Source: Actinomycetota bacterium
GTDB lineage: Bacteria; Actinomycetota; Acidimicrobiia; Acidimicrobiales; Ilumatobacteraceae
Length of the DNA stretch: 64,000 nt
Assembly: GCA_009702045.1 (NCBI GenBank)
Contig: WLIV01000019.1
Span: forward strand, 1-64,000
Direction of reading: 5' to 3'
Part shown: positions 25,022 to 34,416 of the stretch, one piece after another
Layout of the letters: every line of letters starts with the position of its first letter
Position numbering within the stretch: position 1 is the first letter of the stretch
The notes under the pieces: model-generated
The model's database searches: none
What the model saw: only the letters and a program-made list of their open reading frames with translations
Told to the model about the DNA's origin: nothing
Program-made: the position numbers and the translations under genes

Positions 25022-27097
25022 ATGATCGACCTCTCGTCGTACGTCCCCACTGATCCCTATTTCGGGGCACCGTTTATCGATGTGGATGAAGAGCGCGCGC
25101 TCCCCGCTCCGCACCGTCATGTACACGGCGGGTTCGAGAACACCGACACCCGTTTCCGCTTCTGGTTTCCGCCCAAGGATCAGTGGGGCGGGAGAATGTT
25201 CAACCCGCTGTCGGGCGCGCACGGCGGCACGGAAGACTTCTTCGGTTCACCGTTCGGCGAGATGATCGGCGGGCTGGGTACATGTTTCCGGCTCGGCGGC
25301 TACATGGTCGAAAGCAACCAGGGGCACTTCGGTGACGACCTCGATGCACGCGCCGGCGGCGATCCCACGCTCTACGGTCACCGCGCGAGCGCCGAGGCGG
25401 CGCGCTTCTCGAAGTATGTCGCCGAGCAAATCTACGGCGCAGCGCCGCACCACTCATACGTGTTCGGCGGTAGCGGCGGCGGTCGGCGGTCGCCGCTGTG
25501 CCTGGAGAACGCACCTGGCGTGTGGGACGGAGCGTTGCCGTTCATGGGCGGCGGCGACGTTGCCGAGCCGGGAAACACTCAGCGAGTCAAGGGCGCGCAG
25601 AACATCTCGTTTGCGACCATGTTCAACGTGCAGCGACTCCTGGGCGAGCGCCTCGCATCGGTGGTCGATGCGATGGCTCCGGGAGGCTCTGGCAACCCCT
25701 TCGAGGGCCTCACCACCCACGAGCGCGAGGAGCTCGCCAGCCTCTATCGCCAGGGATTCCCTCGCGGCGACGAGAAGATGATCGGCGAGCAGATGGGGCA
25801 GATCTGGTTGTGGTCAGCCACCGCCGATCTGCTGTTCGAGCAGGACCCCGAGTACTTCACCAACTTCTGGACCAGGCCCGGCTACGTCGGCCACGACCTA
25901 CCCGATGCCGTCGCCGGCGATGTCATCGACGTCGAGTTGACCGTCGCTCGGGTGGTCACCATCGGCGACATCGTCAGCGACCCGATGTTCCTCGCACCCG
26001 AGTACGCACAGATGTACCGCTCGGCACTCACCTGGAGTCACATGGGCTCCCCCACCGACCTCGCGGTCGCCGTTCAGATCACCGGCGTCGGAGCGGGCTA
26101 CCGCCTCGGCATGGGTATTCAGGTGCTCGACGGTGTAGCCGGCGGACGCCAGCTGTATTGCACCCAGTCGGCTCACGACTTCTACTTCTGCGATGGCCGC
26201 GGCGAGGCCAGCATCGTTCGCTTCGGTGGCGTACAGGTCGGCGACAAGGTGCACGTCGACAACCGCCGCTTTCTGGCCTATTGCTATTGGGCACGTCACC
26301 ACCTCCTGCCCGATCCGGTGTTCGATAGCTTTCGCCTCGATGGAGTCGCGGTCTACCCACAGCACATTGCTCCCGATCAGTCGCCACTGATGGGCGTCGC
26401 CTACTCCGGCCAGTTCACCGGCAAGTTGATGTGGGTGCACCACACCCACGACTCCTCGCTGTGGCCGCCGCAGGGCCTGGTCTACAAGGGTGCCGTCCTG
26501 CGCTCGCAGGGTGAGGCCGGCCTGGAGCACTTCGCGTTGCGCTGGACCGACCATGCCGAGCACGTGCCACCGATGATCTTCCCGCCGTCCACCAGCGGGC
26601 GACCGAACAACACCATTCTCGTCGACTACCTCCCCGTGATCGAGCAGTCGCTCAAGGACCTCGCCAGCTGGGTGGAGGACGGCATTCGACCGGCGGAGAC
26701 GCAGTACCGCTACGCAGATGGCAAGGTGACGCTGCCCGAGACGGCGGCCGAACGCGGCGGTATCCAGCCAGTCATCCAGCTGTCGGCCAATGGCGGCCAA
26801 CGAGCTGATGTGAACGCCGGCGAGACGGTGACGTTGGCCGTGAACGCCTGCGTACCGGTCGGCACCGGAACCTTGATCGGTCTGCACTGGGACCTCGACG
26901 GCAGCGGCGAGTTCGGCACCCACATAGGCGGAATCGACGGTTCGTCCGCCGAGGTGTCGCAGGTGCTCGAGCACATCTACACCTCGCCTGGCACCTACTT
27001 CGTCAGCGTGCTCGCCGAGTCACACCGCGAGGGCGACGTGGACGCCACCTCGCGTCGCGTCCCCAACCTGGCCCAGGTGCGTGTAGTCGTCAACTGA
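25022..27097 (+). CDS. PKD hydrolase 2
   Basis: A 691-residue paralogue of the gene at 18480-20552, and the only one on the plus strand. The proposed nucleophile segment SYVFGGSGGGRRSPLCLE, the Asp in HHTHDSSLWPPQG and the His in DHAEHVPPMI are intact. The PKD domain has GLHWDLDGSGEF and IYTSPGTYFVSVLAESH. It begins MIDLSSYVPTDPYFGAPFID without a signal peptide. AGGAG stands 8 nt before the ATG, and 43 bp separate it from livHMG, so hydrolase and importer are made from one mRNA. This ties the paralogue family to a transported substrate. Confidence 0.82.
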   Translation: MIDLSSYVPTDPYFGAPFIDVDEERALPAPHRHVHGGFENTDTRFRFWFPPKDQWGGRMFNPLSGAHGGTEDFFGSPFGEMIGGLGTCFRLGGYMVESNQGHFGDDLDARAGGDPTLYGHRASAEAARFSKYVAEQIYGAAPHHSYVFGGSGGGRRSPLCLENAPGVWDGALPFMGGGDVAEPGNTQRVKGAQNISFATMFNVQRLLGERLASVVDAMAPGGSGNPFEGLTTHEREELASLYRQGFPRGDEKMIGEQMGQIWLWSATADLLFEQDPEYFTNFWTRPGYVGHDLPDAVAGDVIDVELTVARVVTIGDIVSDPMFLAPEYAQMYRSALTWSHMGSPTDLAVAVQITGVGAGYRLGMGIQVLDGVAGGRQLYCTQSAHDFYFCDGRGEASIVRFGGVQVGDKVHVDNRRFLAYCYWARHHLLPDPVFDSFRLDGVAVYPQHIAPDQSPLMGVAYSGQFTGKLMWVHHTHDSSLWPPQGLVYKGAVLRSQGEAGLEHFALRWTDHAEHVPPMIFPPSTSGRPNNTILVDYLPVIEQSLKDLASWVEDGIRPAETQYRYADGKVTLPETAAERGGIQPVIQLSANGGQRADVNAGETVTLAVNACVPVGTGTLIGLHWDLDGSGEFGTHIGGIDGSSAEVSQVLEHIYTSPGTYFVSVLAESHREGDVDATSRRVPNLAQVRVVVN

Positions 27098-27121
27098 GCT
27101 GTGATCTACCCGAAAACGAGA

Positions 27122-27159
27122 TGAGCGGTGCAGGTCAATTCGTTGACCCGCACCGCTCA
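27122..27159. terminator. Bidirectional terminator hairpin
   Basis: TGAGCGGTGC-A-GGTCAA pairs with TTGACC-C-GCACCGCTCA around a TTCG loop (16 pairs, one mismatch). It sits between the convergent PKD hydrolase 2 and amidohydrolase 1. Confidence 0.75.
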
Positions 27160-27173
27160 ATCGGGAAGCCGGA

Positions 27174-28550
27174 TCAGTCGCCAGCAGCCAGCGCCAGCGA
27201 TGCGCCGCGCAGATCGGGTTCGATCAGCCGGTCGAGTTCGTCGGTGTAGACGGGGTCGGCCGAGCGCAGATAGCCCGAGCGTCGGTTCATCTGCTGCAGC
27301 AGGGCGTCGGACACTGAGTGCTCGCCGAGGAGCTCGTCGACAGCGAACCCGATGCGATCGGCCACTGCGTCGAGATGGGCCTCCGGCATACCGTAGAAAC
27401 GGATCGTGTTGCCACCCAGCATCGCTCGCAGTTCGCTTTCGGTGCAGTCGCCGAACGCGTGCTGCAGCCAGGGCTTGGTGTTCGGCCATGTGCCCTCCCA
27501 GTGCGGAAAGTCCTGACCGAACGCGAACTGCTCGATCCCGATGCTCTCACGCATCTCCACCTCGGAGCGATGTGGGCACGACGGCACCATGAGGATGTTG
27601 TCGGCGTAGTACTCGCGCGGCGTGCGGGCACATGGCGGCTGCATCTCCCGGAACTTGGTTTCGAGATGCGCAATCGTGTCGGGCACCCAGTCGGCGCGGA
27701 TCTCGGTGAGCGCCATCTTCAGCTTCGGGTAACGATCGAACACGCCACTGGCCATCAACTGCCACATCGGGCGACGAGGCATCTGCAGGAACATGCGGAT
27801 CGGCGAATCCTTTTCCTGCATCGCGCGGTGGATCTCCTCGAAGTCGTGACCGCCGGTCTCCTCGCCGTCACCCAGCTTGTGTGCCGGCGCCCACTCGCTC
27901 ATCGGACGCTGATCACTTCCCCAGCCAGCGTGACAGTTCAGCACCAGACCGAGGTCGGCACATGCTGCCCAGAAGCGCTCGTAGTAGGCGTCGTACAGCG
28001 GCGGAAGGGTGGCATCGAACGTGTTCAGCGGCGGGCCGACCGCCACGAATCCGTGGGCAGCACACCACTCCAGTTCGGCGATCGTCGCGTCCATATCGAG
28101 GCACGGGCCGGGGTCGGCCACACCGAAGAAACGACCGTCGCCTTGCGCGATGAAGTCGGCCAGCCAGCGGTGGTATGCCCGCGCTCCGGCGGCACGAATC
28201 TCTGCTGGCCATGGCGCATTCACGCCGTTGTAGAACGGCAAGATCGCCACTTGGGTTCCGGGGAGCAGCAGGTCGCCGGCGATACCTTCGGCGTCCATCT
28301 GCTCGAGACGGATGGCTGGATCGCATGCGCCGAACTCCCCGCCGCCAGCCACCAGGCCGCGGTCGTCGAAGACGGACAACGTCTTGCGCGGCGGACGAGC
28401 TGGCGTGGCGCGGTTGCCGATGTAGCTGACGTCCTCACGAATGAGATCGTCGACGTGCCGCCGAATCACCGGCTCGAAGTACTTGATGATGCTCGGCACT
28501 GTCGGCGTGACGTGACCGTCCGCCGACACGATCGTGACCTTGTTCCCCAT
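27174..28550 (-). CDS. Amidohydrolase-2 family metal-dependent hydrolase 1
   Basis: A 458-residue PF04909-type amidohydrolase. VSADGHV near the N-terminus supplies the first metal ligands, NCHAGWG the next His, and FAFGQDFPHWEGTWPN the late Asp. VADPGPCLDMD and MASGVFDRYPKLKMALTE are typical of this family, which includes decarboxylases as well as hydrolases. ATG 28550 lies after AAGGGGAA; the frame runs upstream for some 300 further codons, but that part is antisense to PKD hydrolase 3. It is a paralogue of the gene at 30858-32222. It is the last gene of the long minus-strand PKD operon. Confidence 0.9.
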   Translation of the reverse strand: MGNKVTIVSADGHVTPTVPSIIKYFEPVIRRHVDDLIREDVSYIGNRATPARPPRKTLSVFDDRGLVAGGGEFGACDPAIRLEQMDAEGIAGDLLLPGTQVAILPFYNGVNAPWPAEIRAAGARAYHRWLADFIAQGDGRFFGVADPGPCLDMDATIAELEWCAAHGFVAVGPPLNTFDATLPPLYDAYYERFWAACADLGLVLNCHAGWGSDQRPMSEWAPAHKLGDGEETGGHDFEEIHRAMQEKDSPIRMFLQMPRRPMWQLMASGVFDRYPKLKMALTEIRADWVPDTIAHLETKFREMQPPCARTPREYYADNILMVPSCPHRSEVEMRESIGIEQFAFGQDFPHWEGTWPNTKPWLQHAFGDCTESELRAMLGGNTIRFYGMPEAHLDAVADRIGFAVDELLGEHSVSDALLQQMNRRSGYLRSADPVYTDELDRLIEPDLRGASLALAAGD

Positions 28551-28645
28551 GTTGTTCCCCTTGTGTGTTCTGTTCCCTGGAGTTGGTTGCAGCCTCCGCC
28601 GCGTCACTCGAGGGGGTAAGCGATTGAAATCCTGTGCCACTCGGT

Positions 28646-30721
28646 TCAGTGGACGACCACGCGTGCGGCGGCGAGGTTGGGAAGACGGCGTGCCGTCGCC
28701 GCGGTGTCGCCCTCGGTGTGCGACTCGACGTATGCCGTGGCGAAGTACGTACCTGGTGCAGCGAACGTGTGAGTGATCGTGAACTCCACGGCGGCCTGTG
28801 TGCCGTCGACCTCGTGGGAGATTGGGTAGGCGCCAGACCCGTCGAGGTCCCACTTGGCGGTCACGATGCCACCCTTGCCGGGCGGCACCTCGGCATACAT
28901 TGTGAGCGTCACCGGCTCTCCCACCTTCACTTCGGCGCGCACGGCACCGTTTGCGAGGGCCGTCACCACCGGCTGCACTCCACGACGTTCGGCGGCGGTG
29001 GCGGCCAACGTCACCTTGCCGTCTCGATACCCAAAGCTCGTGTCGTCGGGGCGCACACCTTCCTCCACCCACTTGGCGAGGTCGAGGAGTCCTTGCTCGA
29101 TGTGCGGGCCGTAGTCGATCAGCCAGGTGGTGTTGTGCCGCCCGGGGGGCGATGCAGCCATGCTCGGCGGCACGTGCTCGGCGTTCTCCGTCCAGCGCAG
29201 GGCGAAGTAGTCCTGCCAGGCGTCGCCGCGCTCCTTCTTCACGTTGTTCAACATTCCGAGGCCCTGCGAGGGCCACAGCGATGCGTCGTGTGTGTGGTGG
29301 ATCCACATCATCTTGCCCTCGAAGCGCCCCGTGTGGCACGTGGACATGAAGGGTGAGCTTTCCGGCACCACGTACTGCGGGTACATCGGCAGCCCGTCCA
29401 CCTTCAGGCAGCTGTAGTCCACCTCGATCGCGTTGCTGTGATGGCGGTAGAAGTAGCAATAGGCGAGGAACGCCTTGTTCGAGAGCTCCACCTCGTCACC
29501 CGGCTGCACGCCGGTGAAGCGCAGGTTGGCCGCCTCGCCTTCACCGTCGCACAGGAAGACCTTGTTGCCACTCTGCAGCGCGTAGAGCTGACGACCGGCC
29601 GCAGCACCGGAGAGCATTTTGATGCCAATGCCCAAGAGGTAGCCAGGCGGCACGTTCTCCAGCTCCACTGCCAGCGGGATGTCCCACATGTTGTGCATCG
29701 ACGCGAACAATCCTGTCATCGTTCGCAGCTGGTCGCACTCTGGTCCTGCGAACTGCGGGTCCTGGAGGATCTCCTTCGCATACACCGGGCGCTTCACCGT
29801 GGTGGTGATGTGAATCAGGTCGCCGTGCACGTGCTGCGGCGAATCGAAGCCCACGTGACCGGGCTTGGTCCAGAACGCATCCCAGTATTCGGGGTGGTCC
29901 TTCTGCAGCCGCTCTGCGTACGACGACCACAGCCAGATTTGTCCCATCGGCTGGTGCAGCATGAATTCGTCACCTCTGGGATAGCCCAGGCGGTACAGCG
30001 TGGCGAGCTCTTCGCGCTGGTGACTGTCCAGGCCAGCGAACGGGTCGCCGCTGCCGCCGGGCAGCATCGAATCGATGACGTCCCAGATCTTGTCCTTCAG
30101 CAGACGCTGCACGTTGAACATCGAGCAGAAGTGAGCGGCAACAGTCTTCACGCGGCTGAAGTCGCCGTGCTCGCCGTCGAGCGCGTCGCCCATGAACGGC
30201 ATCGCCGCGTCCCACACTCCCCCGCCGTACGCGAGACACAGCGGGCTGCGACGCGCTCCACCGCTGCCACCGAATACGTACGAGTACGTCGGCGCCGATC
30301 CCAGGATCTGCGCCGCCACGAACTTCGAGAACCGTGCGCTCTCCGCCGCTGCACGCCACCCATAGATCGTCGGGTCAGGCCCGGCCTTCGGGTCCATCAC
30401 ATCACCGATGTGGCCCATGTTCGTCTCCACCATGTATCCACCGAGACGGAACGTCATCGACAACCCGCCGATGTTGCTGCCCAAGGCACCCGCGAACACA
30501 TCCTCATGCCCGGCGTTCGCGCCCTCCAACGGCTGATACAGACGACCCCGATAACTGCCGTCCACTGGGAACCGCAACGCGAACCGCGTATCCGTCCCCT
30601 CGAACCCGCCGTGCACATAACGGTGCGGCGCCGGCTCGTCCATTAACCCGTCGTGATCGACGAACGGTGCCCCAAAGAAATCGTCGGTCACCGTGTACCC
30701 GGTCAGATCGATCGTGCTCAT
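28646..30721 (-). CDS. PKD hydrolase 3 (most divergent copy)
   Basis: A 691-residue member of the PKD hydrolase family. The elbow reads SYVFGGSGGARRSPLCLA, with Ala in place of a Gly. The following region is WDAAMPFMGDALDG, where the other copies have a GGGD or SGGD segment. Asp in HHTHDASLWPSQG and His in TENAEHVPPSM are kept, as is the PKD domain (KWDLDGSGAYP, TFAAPGTYFATAYVESH). TNMGHIGD replaces SNQGHIGD. It lies between the two amidohydrolases, preceded by a large hairpin and a G-rich repeat. The changes near the elbow suggest a different substrate from the other copies. Confidence 0.82.
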   Translation of the reverse strand: MSTIDLTGYTVTDDFFGAPFVDHDGLMDEPAPHRYVHGGFEGTDTRFALRFPVDGSYRGRLYQPLEGANAGHEDVFAGALGSNIGGLSMTFRLGGYMVETNMGHIGDVMDPKAGPDPTIYGWRAAAESARFSKFVAAQILGSAPTYSYVFGGSGGARRSPLCLAYGGGVWDAAMPFMGDALDGEHGDFSRVKTVAAHFCSMFNVQRLLKDKIWDVIDSMLPGGSGDPFAGLDSHQREELATLYRLGYPRGDEFMLHQPMGQIWLWSSYAERLQKDHPEYWDAFWTKPGHVGFDSPQHVHGDLIHITTTVKRPVYAKEILQDPQFAGPECDQLRTMTGLFASMHNMWDIPLAVELENVPPGYLLGIGIKMLSGAAAGRQLYALQSGNKVFLCDGEGEAANLRFTGVQPGDEVELSNKAFLAYCYFYRHHSNAIEVDYSCLKVDGLPMYPQYVVPESSPFMSTCHTGRFEGKMMWIHHTHDASLWPSQGLGMLNNVKKERGDAWQDYFALRWTENAEHVPPSMAASPPGRHNTTWLIDYGPHIEQGLLDLAKWVEEGVRPDDTSFGYRDGKVTLAATAAERRGVQPVVTALANGAVRAEVKVGEPVTLTMYAEVPPGKGGIVTAKWDLDGSGAYPISHEVDGTQAAVEFTITHTFAAPGTYFATAYVESHTEGDTAATARRLPNLAAARVVVH

Positions 30722-30752
30722 TGCTCTCGCTCTCCTGTGTTCAAGTTCTGTT

Positions 30753-30799
30753 GCGTTTGAAGCCGCAACCGCACCCTGTGCGGTTCAGGCTTCAAACGC
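30753..30799 (-). terminator. Long stem-loop in the leader of PKD hydrolase 3
   Basis: GCGTTTGAAGCC (30753-30764) pairs with GGCTTCAAACGC (30788-30799), and inside it AACCGCAC pairs with GTGCGGTT around a CCT loop: 20 pairs with a small internal bulge. It lies between the amidohydrolase 2 stop and the PKD hydrolase 3 start on the minus strand. It may attenuate transcription or act as an RNA processing site; no U-run is visible. Confidence 0.6.
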
Positions 30800-30820
30800 G
30801 GCTGGGATGGGTCCGGAATC

Positions 30821-30860
30821 GGGTGGGTCAGGGTGGGTCAGGGTGGGTCAGGGTGCGTCA
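30821..30860 (+). repeat. Four tandem GGGTGGGTCA units with G-quadruplex potential
   Basis: Three exact 10-bp units and one with a single change (GGGTGCGTCA). The plus strand has six spaced GGG tracts with loops of one and three bases, a pattern expected to form a G-quadruplex in DNA. The complementary C-rich strand is the sense strand for the PKD operon. The last unit contains the TGA stop of amidohydrolase 2. Confidence 0.75.
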
Positions 30861-32222
30861 GTGCGCAGTGAGGGCGGCCTGGTCGGCGGCGATCATGTCG
30901 TCGTAGAACGTCGACTCGACGCGCTCCTGCGGGCGGCGATACCCCGAGCGCAGGTGAAAGTGCTGCACCAACGCCTCAGTTGGCCGTTCGCCGGTGACCT
31001 CGGCTGGCGTCGGCCCGATTCGGTCGGCGAGCGCCCGCAGCGAAGCAACGTCGAGACCGAAGCACTCGGCCGCGTTCTCACCCATGATCCGCCGGGTCTC
31101 GTCCAGCGGCACCCCGTGGAATGCATCGCTGATCCACTCGCGGGTGTTGGGCCACGTACCCTCCGGATGCGGGAAGTCCATGCCGAACATGAACCGATCA
31201 AGGCCGATCTCGTGGCGGAGTTCCACCTCGTAGGGTCGCGGCGACGATGGGACCACGTAGATGTGGTCGGCCCAGTACTCACTGGGCGAACGCTGCAGTC
31301 CGCGGTGCTCTGGGCCGAACCACTTTTCCGCGACCTGTTTCACCGCTGGCACCCAATCGGCACGTACCTCGCTGAGCACGAGCTTCAGGCCCGGGAAGCG
31401 GTCGAAGACACCGCCCATCATCAGTTGCCACGTGACCCGACGCGGGATGGTGAGTGCCGGAAGTTGTGGACTGTTCTTCGGGAACTGGTCGATCGATGTT
31501 GCCATCGCCATGTGTTCCTTCAACGCCGCTTCCGGATCCGGCGCCATCTGGCGGCGTTCGCGGGCGGTGTCGCCGTACTGCGGTAGCCCGAATGCAGCGT
31601 GGACAGTGAGCACCAACCCGAGCTCCTCGCACGCAGCCCAGAACGGATCCCAATGACGCGAGGTGAGCGGCGGCAGGCTCGGGTCGAACACATTGCCGGG
31701 AGGCGCCACGCCGACGAACCCGTGGGCCGCCAGCCACTGCAACTCCTGCACGGTGTCGTCCAGATCCAGGCAGGGGCCAGGGTCGGCGATGCCGAACAGC
31801 CGGCCATTCGACTCAGCCATCCAGTCCGCCAACTGGCGGTGGTACGCCCGGCCGCCAGCGCGACGCATGTCGGGCGGGAACGTGCCGTTGATATGGCTGA
31901 AGAACGGCAGCATCGACACCTGGTGACCAGGCACGAGCACATCAGCAACTACGCCCTCGCGGTCCATCTCTGCCAAGCGTTTGTCCAGTTCCCATGCGCC
32001 GAACTCGCCGCCGCCACGAATGGCCCCGCCGCGGTCGATGAGGTCGAGCGTCTCGTCACTGAACCGGCGCTGGGAGATCGCATTGTCGCGCCACTCGCGG
32101 TCGATGGCCACGAGTCCGTCGAGCGCATCGTGGTACTTGCTCTCGAGATAGTCGCGGTAGTACTCGGGCGGCGCGCCAGCGTGGCCATCAGCCGAGATCA
32201 CCATCACACGGTCATTGCTCAT
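30858..32222 (-). CDS. Amidohydrolase-2 family metal-dependent hydrolase 2
   Basis: A 454-residue paralogue of the gene at 27174-28550. It shares ISADGHA, IADPGPCLDLDD, GGVFDRFPGLKLVLSEVRADWVP and MFGMDFPHPEGTWPNT. The middle metal-site region is TVHAAFG instead of NCHAGWG, so the His remains. ATG 32222 is used; GAGG stands directly before it and GGGG a little further upstream. The frame extends upstream into sequence antisense-free but without family similarity. It sits between PKD hydrolases 4 and 3, so each amidohydrolase directly follows a PKD hydrolase in transcription order. The substrate is not known. Confidence 0.9.
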   Translation of the reverse strand: MSNDRVMVISADGHAGAPPEYYRDYLESKYHDALDGLVAIDREWRDNAISQRRFSDETLDLIDRGGAIRGGGEFGAWELDKRLAEMDREGVVADVLVPGHQVSMLPFFSHINGTFPPDMRRAGGRAYHRQLADWMAESNGRLFGIADPGPCLDLDDTVQELQWLAAHGFVGVAPPGNVFDPSLPPLTSRHWDPFWAACEELGLVLTVHAAFGLPQYGDTARERRQMAPDPEAALKEHMAMATSIDQFPKNSPQLPALTIPRRVTWQLMMGGVFDRFPGLKLVLSEVRADWVPAVKQVAEKWFGPEHRGLQRSPSEYWADHIYVVPSSPRPYEVELRHEIGLDRFMFGMDFPHPEGTWPNTREWISDAFHGVPLDETRRIMGENAAECFGLDVASLRALADRIGPTPAEVTGERPTEALVQHFHLRSGYRRPQERVESTFYDDMIAADQAALTAH

Positions 32223-32287
32223 CCTCGGATCCCCATTTCTCTGTGTAGTTCGACATCCCCACACCGATCCCCCGATCGGCCGTGGGG

Positions 32288-34378
32288 TCAGTTCACGACA
32301 ACTCGCGCCTGGCCGATCGTCTCGATACGGTCGAGCACGCCATTCAGTTCGCCGGCGCGGTGAGAGTTCACACGCGCCGTCACGAAGTACGTGCCCGGCG
32401 TGTCGTACGTCCTCGTGGTGCTCAGCGTGAGCGTGCTCCGACTGCCGTCGACCTCGTCGTGACGGAACGGGTACGTTCCCGAACCGTCGAAGTCCCAGAG
32501 CACCTCCACAATGGTGCCTGCACCTGGCGGCACTGTCGCCTTCACCACCAGTTGCACCGGCTCGCCGACCTTCACCTCGGCCCGCAGCACACCGTTGGCG
32601 GCGACATGGGCCACCGGCTGAATGCCACCGCGCACGCTGGCATCTGCGGACAACACGACCTGACCGCTGCGCACCGAGTAGTTCGTGCCCGCAGGCTCGA
32701 CCCCAAGTTCGACCCAGTCGACGAGATCCCTCAACGACTGCTCCATGATCCCCCGATTGTCGATCAACCTCGTGGCCGCCACTCGCCGCGGCTCGGGCGG
32801 CACCATGTGGTACGGCCCGTGCTCGGCGAACTCGGTCCAACGGATGCGGAAGTTCTTGGCCGCACCCTCCTCACCCTGCGCCTGCAACACGGCTCGGTGG
32901 TACAGCGTGCCCCACCCTGGCCACACGGACGAGTCGTGCGTGTGGTGGATCCAGAGCAACTTGCCCTCGTACTTGCCCGAGTAGCACACGCCCATCAACG
33001 GCGACATCTCCGGCACCGGATGCTGCGGGAAGATCGGCACACCGTCGAGGCGTAGATGATCGAACGCGGGCTCGTCATCCATGACGTGGTAGCGGGCGAA
33101 GTAGCAATAGGCCAGGAACACTCGGTTACTGACGTGCACCTTGTCGCCGGGCTGCACGCCCATGAACCGCTTGGTGTTCGCGTCGCCGGTGCCGTCGCAG
33201 GCGAACACGTTGCCAGCCACCCCGGTGGCGTGCAATGAGCGGCCAGCGGCGCCACCCGTCAGCACCTTGACATTGGCGCCCACCCGGTAACCGCCTTCGA
33301 TACCGGCAAGCTCCACCGCATAGGGGAAGTCGTACGCGTCGCTTCCCGCGCCGACGATGGCGGCGAGGATGCGCATGGTCTGGAACTCGGGTCCGGCGTA
33401 CTCGACCAGCTCGTTGAGTTCGCGGGCGGACAGCGTGCGCACGACAGTGCACTCCTGATCGATCAAATCGCCCAACACGGCATCGGGCTCGTCGTGACCC
33501 ACGTACCCGGGCTCGGTCCAGAACTTGCGGAAGTACTCGGGATCGTTGGTCACCAACTCGTCGGACAGCGAGGTGTACAACCACATCTGACCCATCGGTT
33601 CGCTGATCATGAACTCGTTGCCTTGCGCGTAGCCCTGGCGGTACAGGCTGGCGAGTTCGTCGCGCTGGTGCGATGTCAGGCCCTCGAACGGATTCCCGCT
33701 GCCTCCCGGCGCCATCCGGTCGGCCAGAGCGATGATGCCCGCCTTGCCGAGCAATCGCTGCACATTGAACATCTGGCCGAACGACATCACCGAACCGGCC
33801 TTCACCCGCTTGGTGTTGCCGTGCTCGGCAATGTCACCTCCGCTGGTGGACGGCATCGCGCCGTCCCACACACCCGGGCTGTTCTCCAGGCACAGCGGCG
33901 AGCGGCGACCGCCACCGCTGCCCCCGTACACATATGCGTGATGCGGTGCGCTGCCGTAGACCTGCGCGGCGACATACTTCGACAGCCGCGCCGACTCCGC
34001 GCTGGCGAGGTGACCGTAGAGCGTGGGGTTGTCGCCGTGGCGTGGATCGAAGTTGTCGCCGATGTGACCCTGGTTCGACTCGACCATGTACCCACCGAGG
34101 CGTGCACCGAGCGCGATGCGCTGGAACATCTCGCCGAGCATGCCACCGCCGAACGTGACCGTGTGACCCCCGTGGCCACCCTCGAGCGGCTGGAACATGC
34201 GGCCCTGGTACTGCTCGGCCGGCGGGAAGTAGAACGCGAAACGGGTGTCCGTCTCCGCGAAGCCACCCTCGATGAAGCGGTGCGGCGACGGCCGTTCGCG
34301 GGCTTCATCGATCTCGATGTACGGGGCGCCGAAATACGTGTCGGTCACCTGGTAGCCGGAGAGGTCGATATCGCTCAC
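32288..34378 (-). CDS. PKD hydrolase 4
   Basis: A 696-residue member of the family. The elbow is AYVYGGSGGGRRSPLCLE; the proposed Asp lies in HHTHDSSVWPGWG and the His in TEFAEHGPYHMVPPE, where two extra residues interrupt the usual AEHxPP. The PKD domain has LWDFDGSGTYPFRHDEVDG and TYDTPGTYFVTARVNSH. The extreme C-terminus (VLDRIETIGQARVVVN) differs from the RRVPNLAQARVVV of most copies, though the last residues agree. It follows the SDR gene by 38 bp and precedes amidohydrolase 2. Confidence 0.82.
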   Translation of the reverse strand: MSDIDLSGYQVTDTYFGAPYIEIDEARERPSPHRFIEGGFAETDTRFAFYFPPAEQYQGRMFQPLEGGHGGHTVTFGGGMLGEMFQRIALGARLGGYMVESNQGHIGDNFDPRHGDNPTLYGHLASAESARLSKYVAAQVYGSAPHHAYVYGGSGGGRRSPLCLENSPGVWDGAMPSTSGGDIAEHGNTKRVKAGSVMSFGQMFNVQRLLGKAGIIALADRMAPGGSGNPFEGLTSHQRDELASLYRQGYAQGNEFMISEPMGQMWLYTSLSDELVTNDPEYFRKFWTEPGYVGHDEPDAVLGDLIDQECTVVRTLSARELNELVEYAGPEFQTMRILAAIVGAGSDAYDFPYAVELAGIEGGYRVGANVKVLTGGAAGRSLHATGVAGNVFACDGTGDANTKRFMGVQPGDKVHVSNRVFLAYCYFARYHVMDDEPAFDHLRLDGVPIFPQHPVPEMSPLMGVCYSGKYEGKLLWIHHTHDSSVWPGWGTLYHRAVLQAQGEEGAAKNFRIRWTEFAEHGPYHMVPPEPRRVAATRLIDNRGIMEQSLRDLVDWVELGVEPAGTNYSVRSGQVVLSADASVRGGIQPVAHVAANGVLRAEVKVGEPVQLVVKATVPPGAGTIVEVLWDFDGSGTYPFRHDEVDGSRSTLTLSTTRTYDTPGTYFVTARVNSHRAGELNGVLDRIETIGQARVVVN

Positions 34379-34416
34379 GTTGAGTTCCTCGTAAATGCGG
34401 AGATTGTGACGGTGGG

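Noticed and set aside
22120-25050. A 976-codon open frame on the minus strand opposite livHMG
   Set aside because: It is antisense to a clear ABC transporter fusion, and its translation is rich in Asp, His, Glu and Gln without any family motif. This is typical of open shadow frames in very GC-rich DNA.
27174-29459. A 761-residue version of amidohydrolase 1
   Set aside because: The extra 303 residues are antisense to PKD hydrolase 3, Arg/Pro rich and without similarity. The family start at ATG 28550 has a ribosome binding site.
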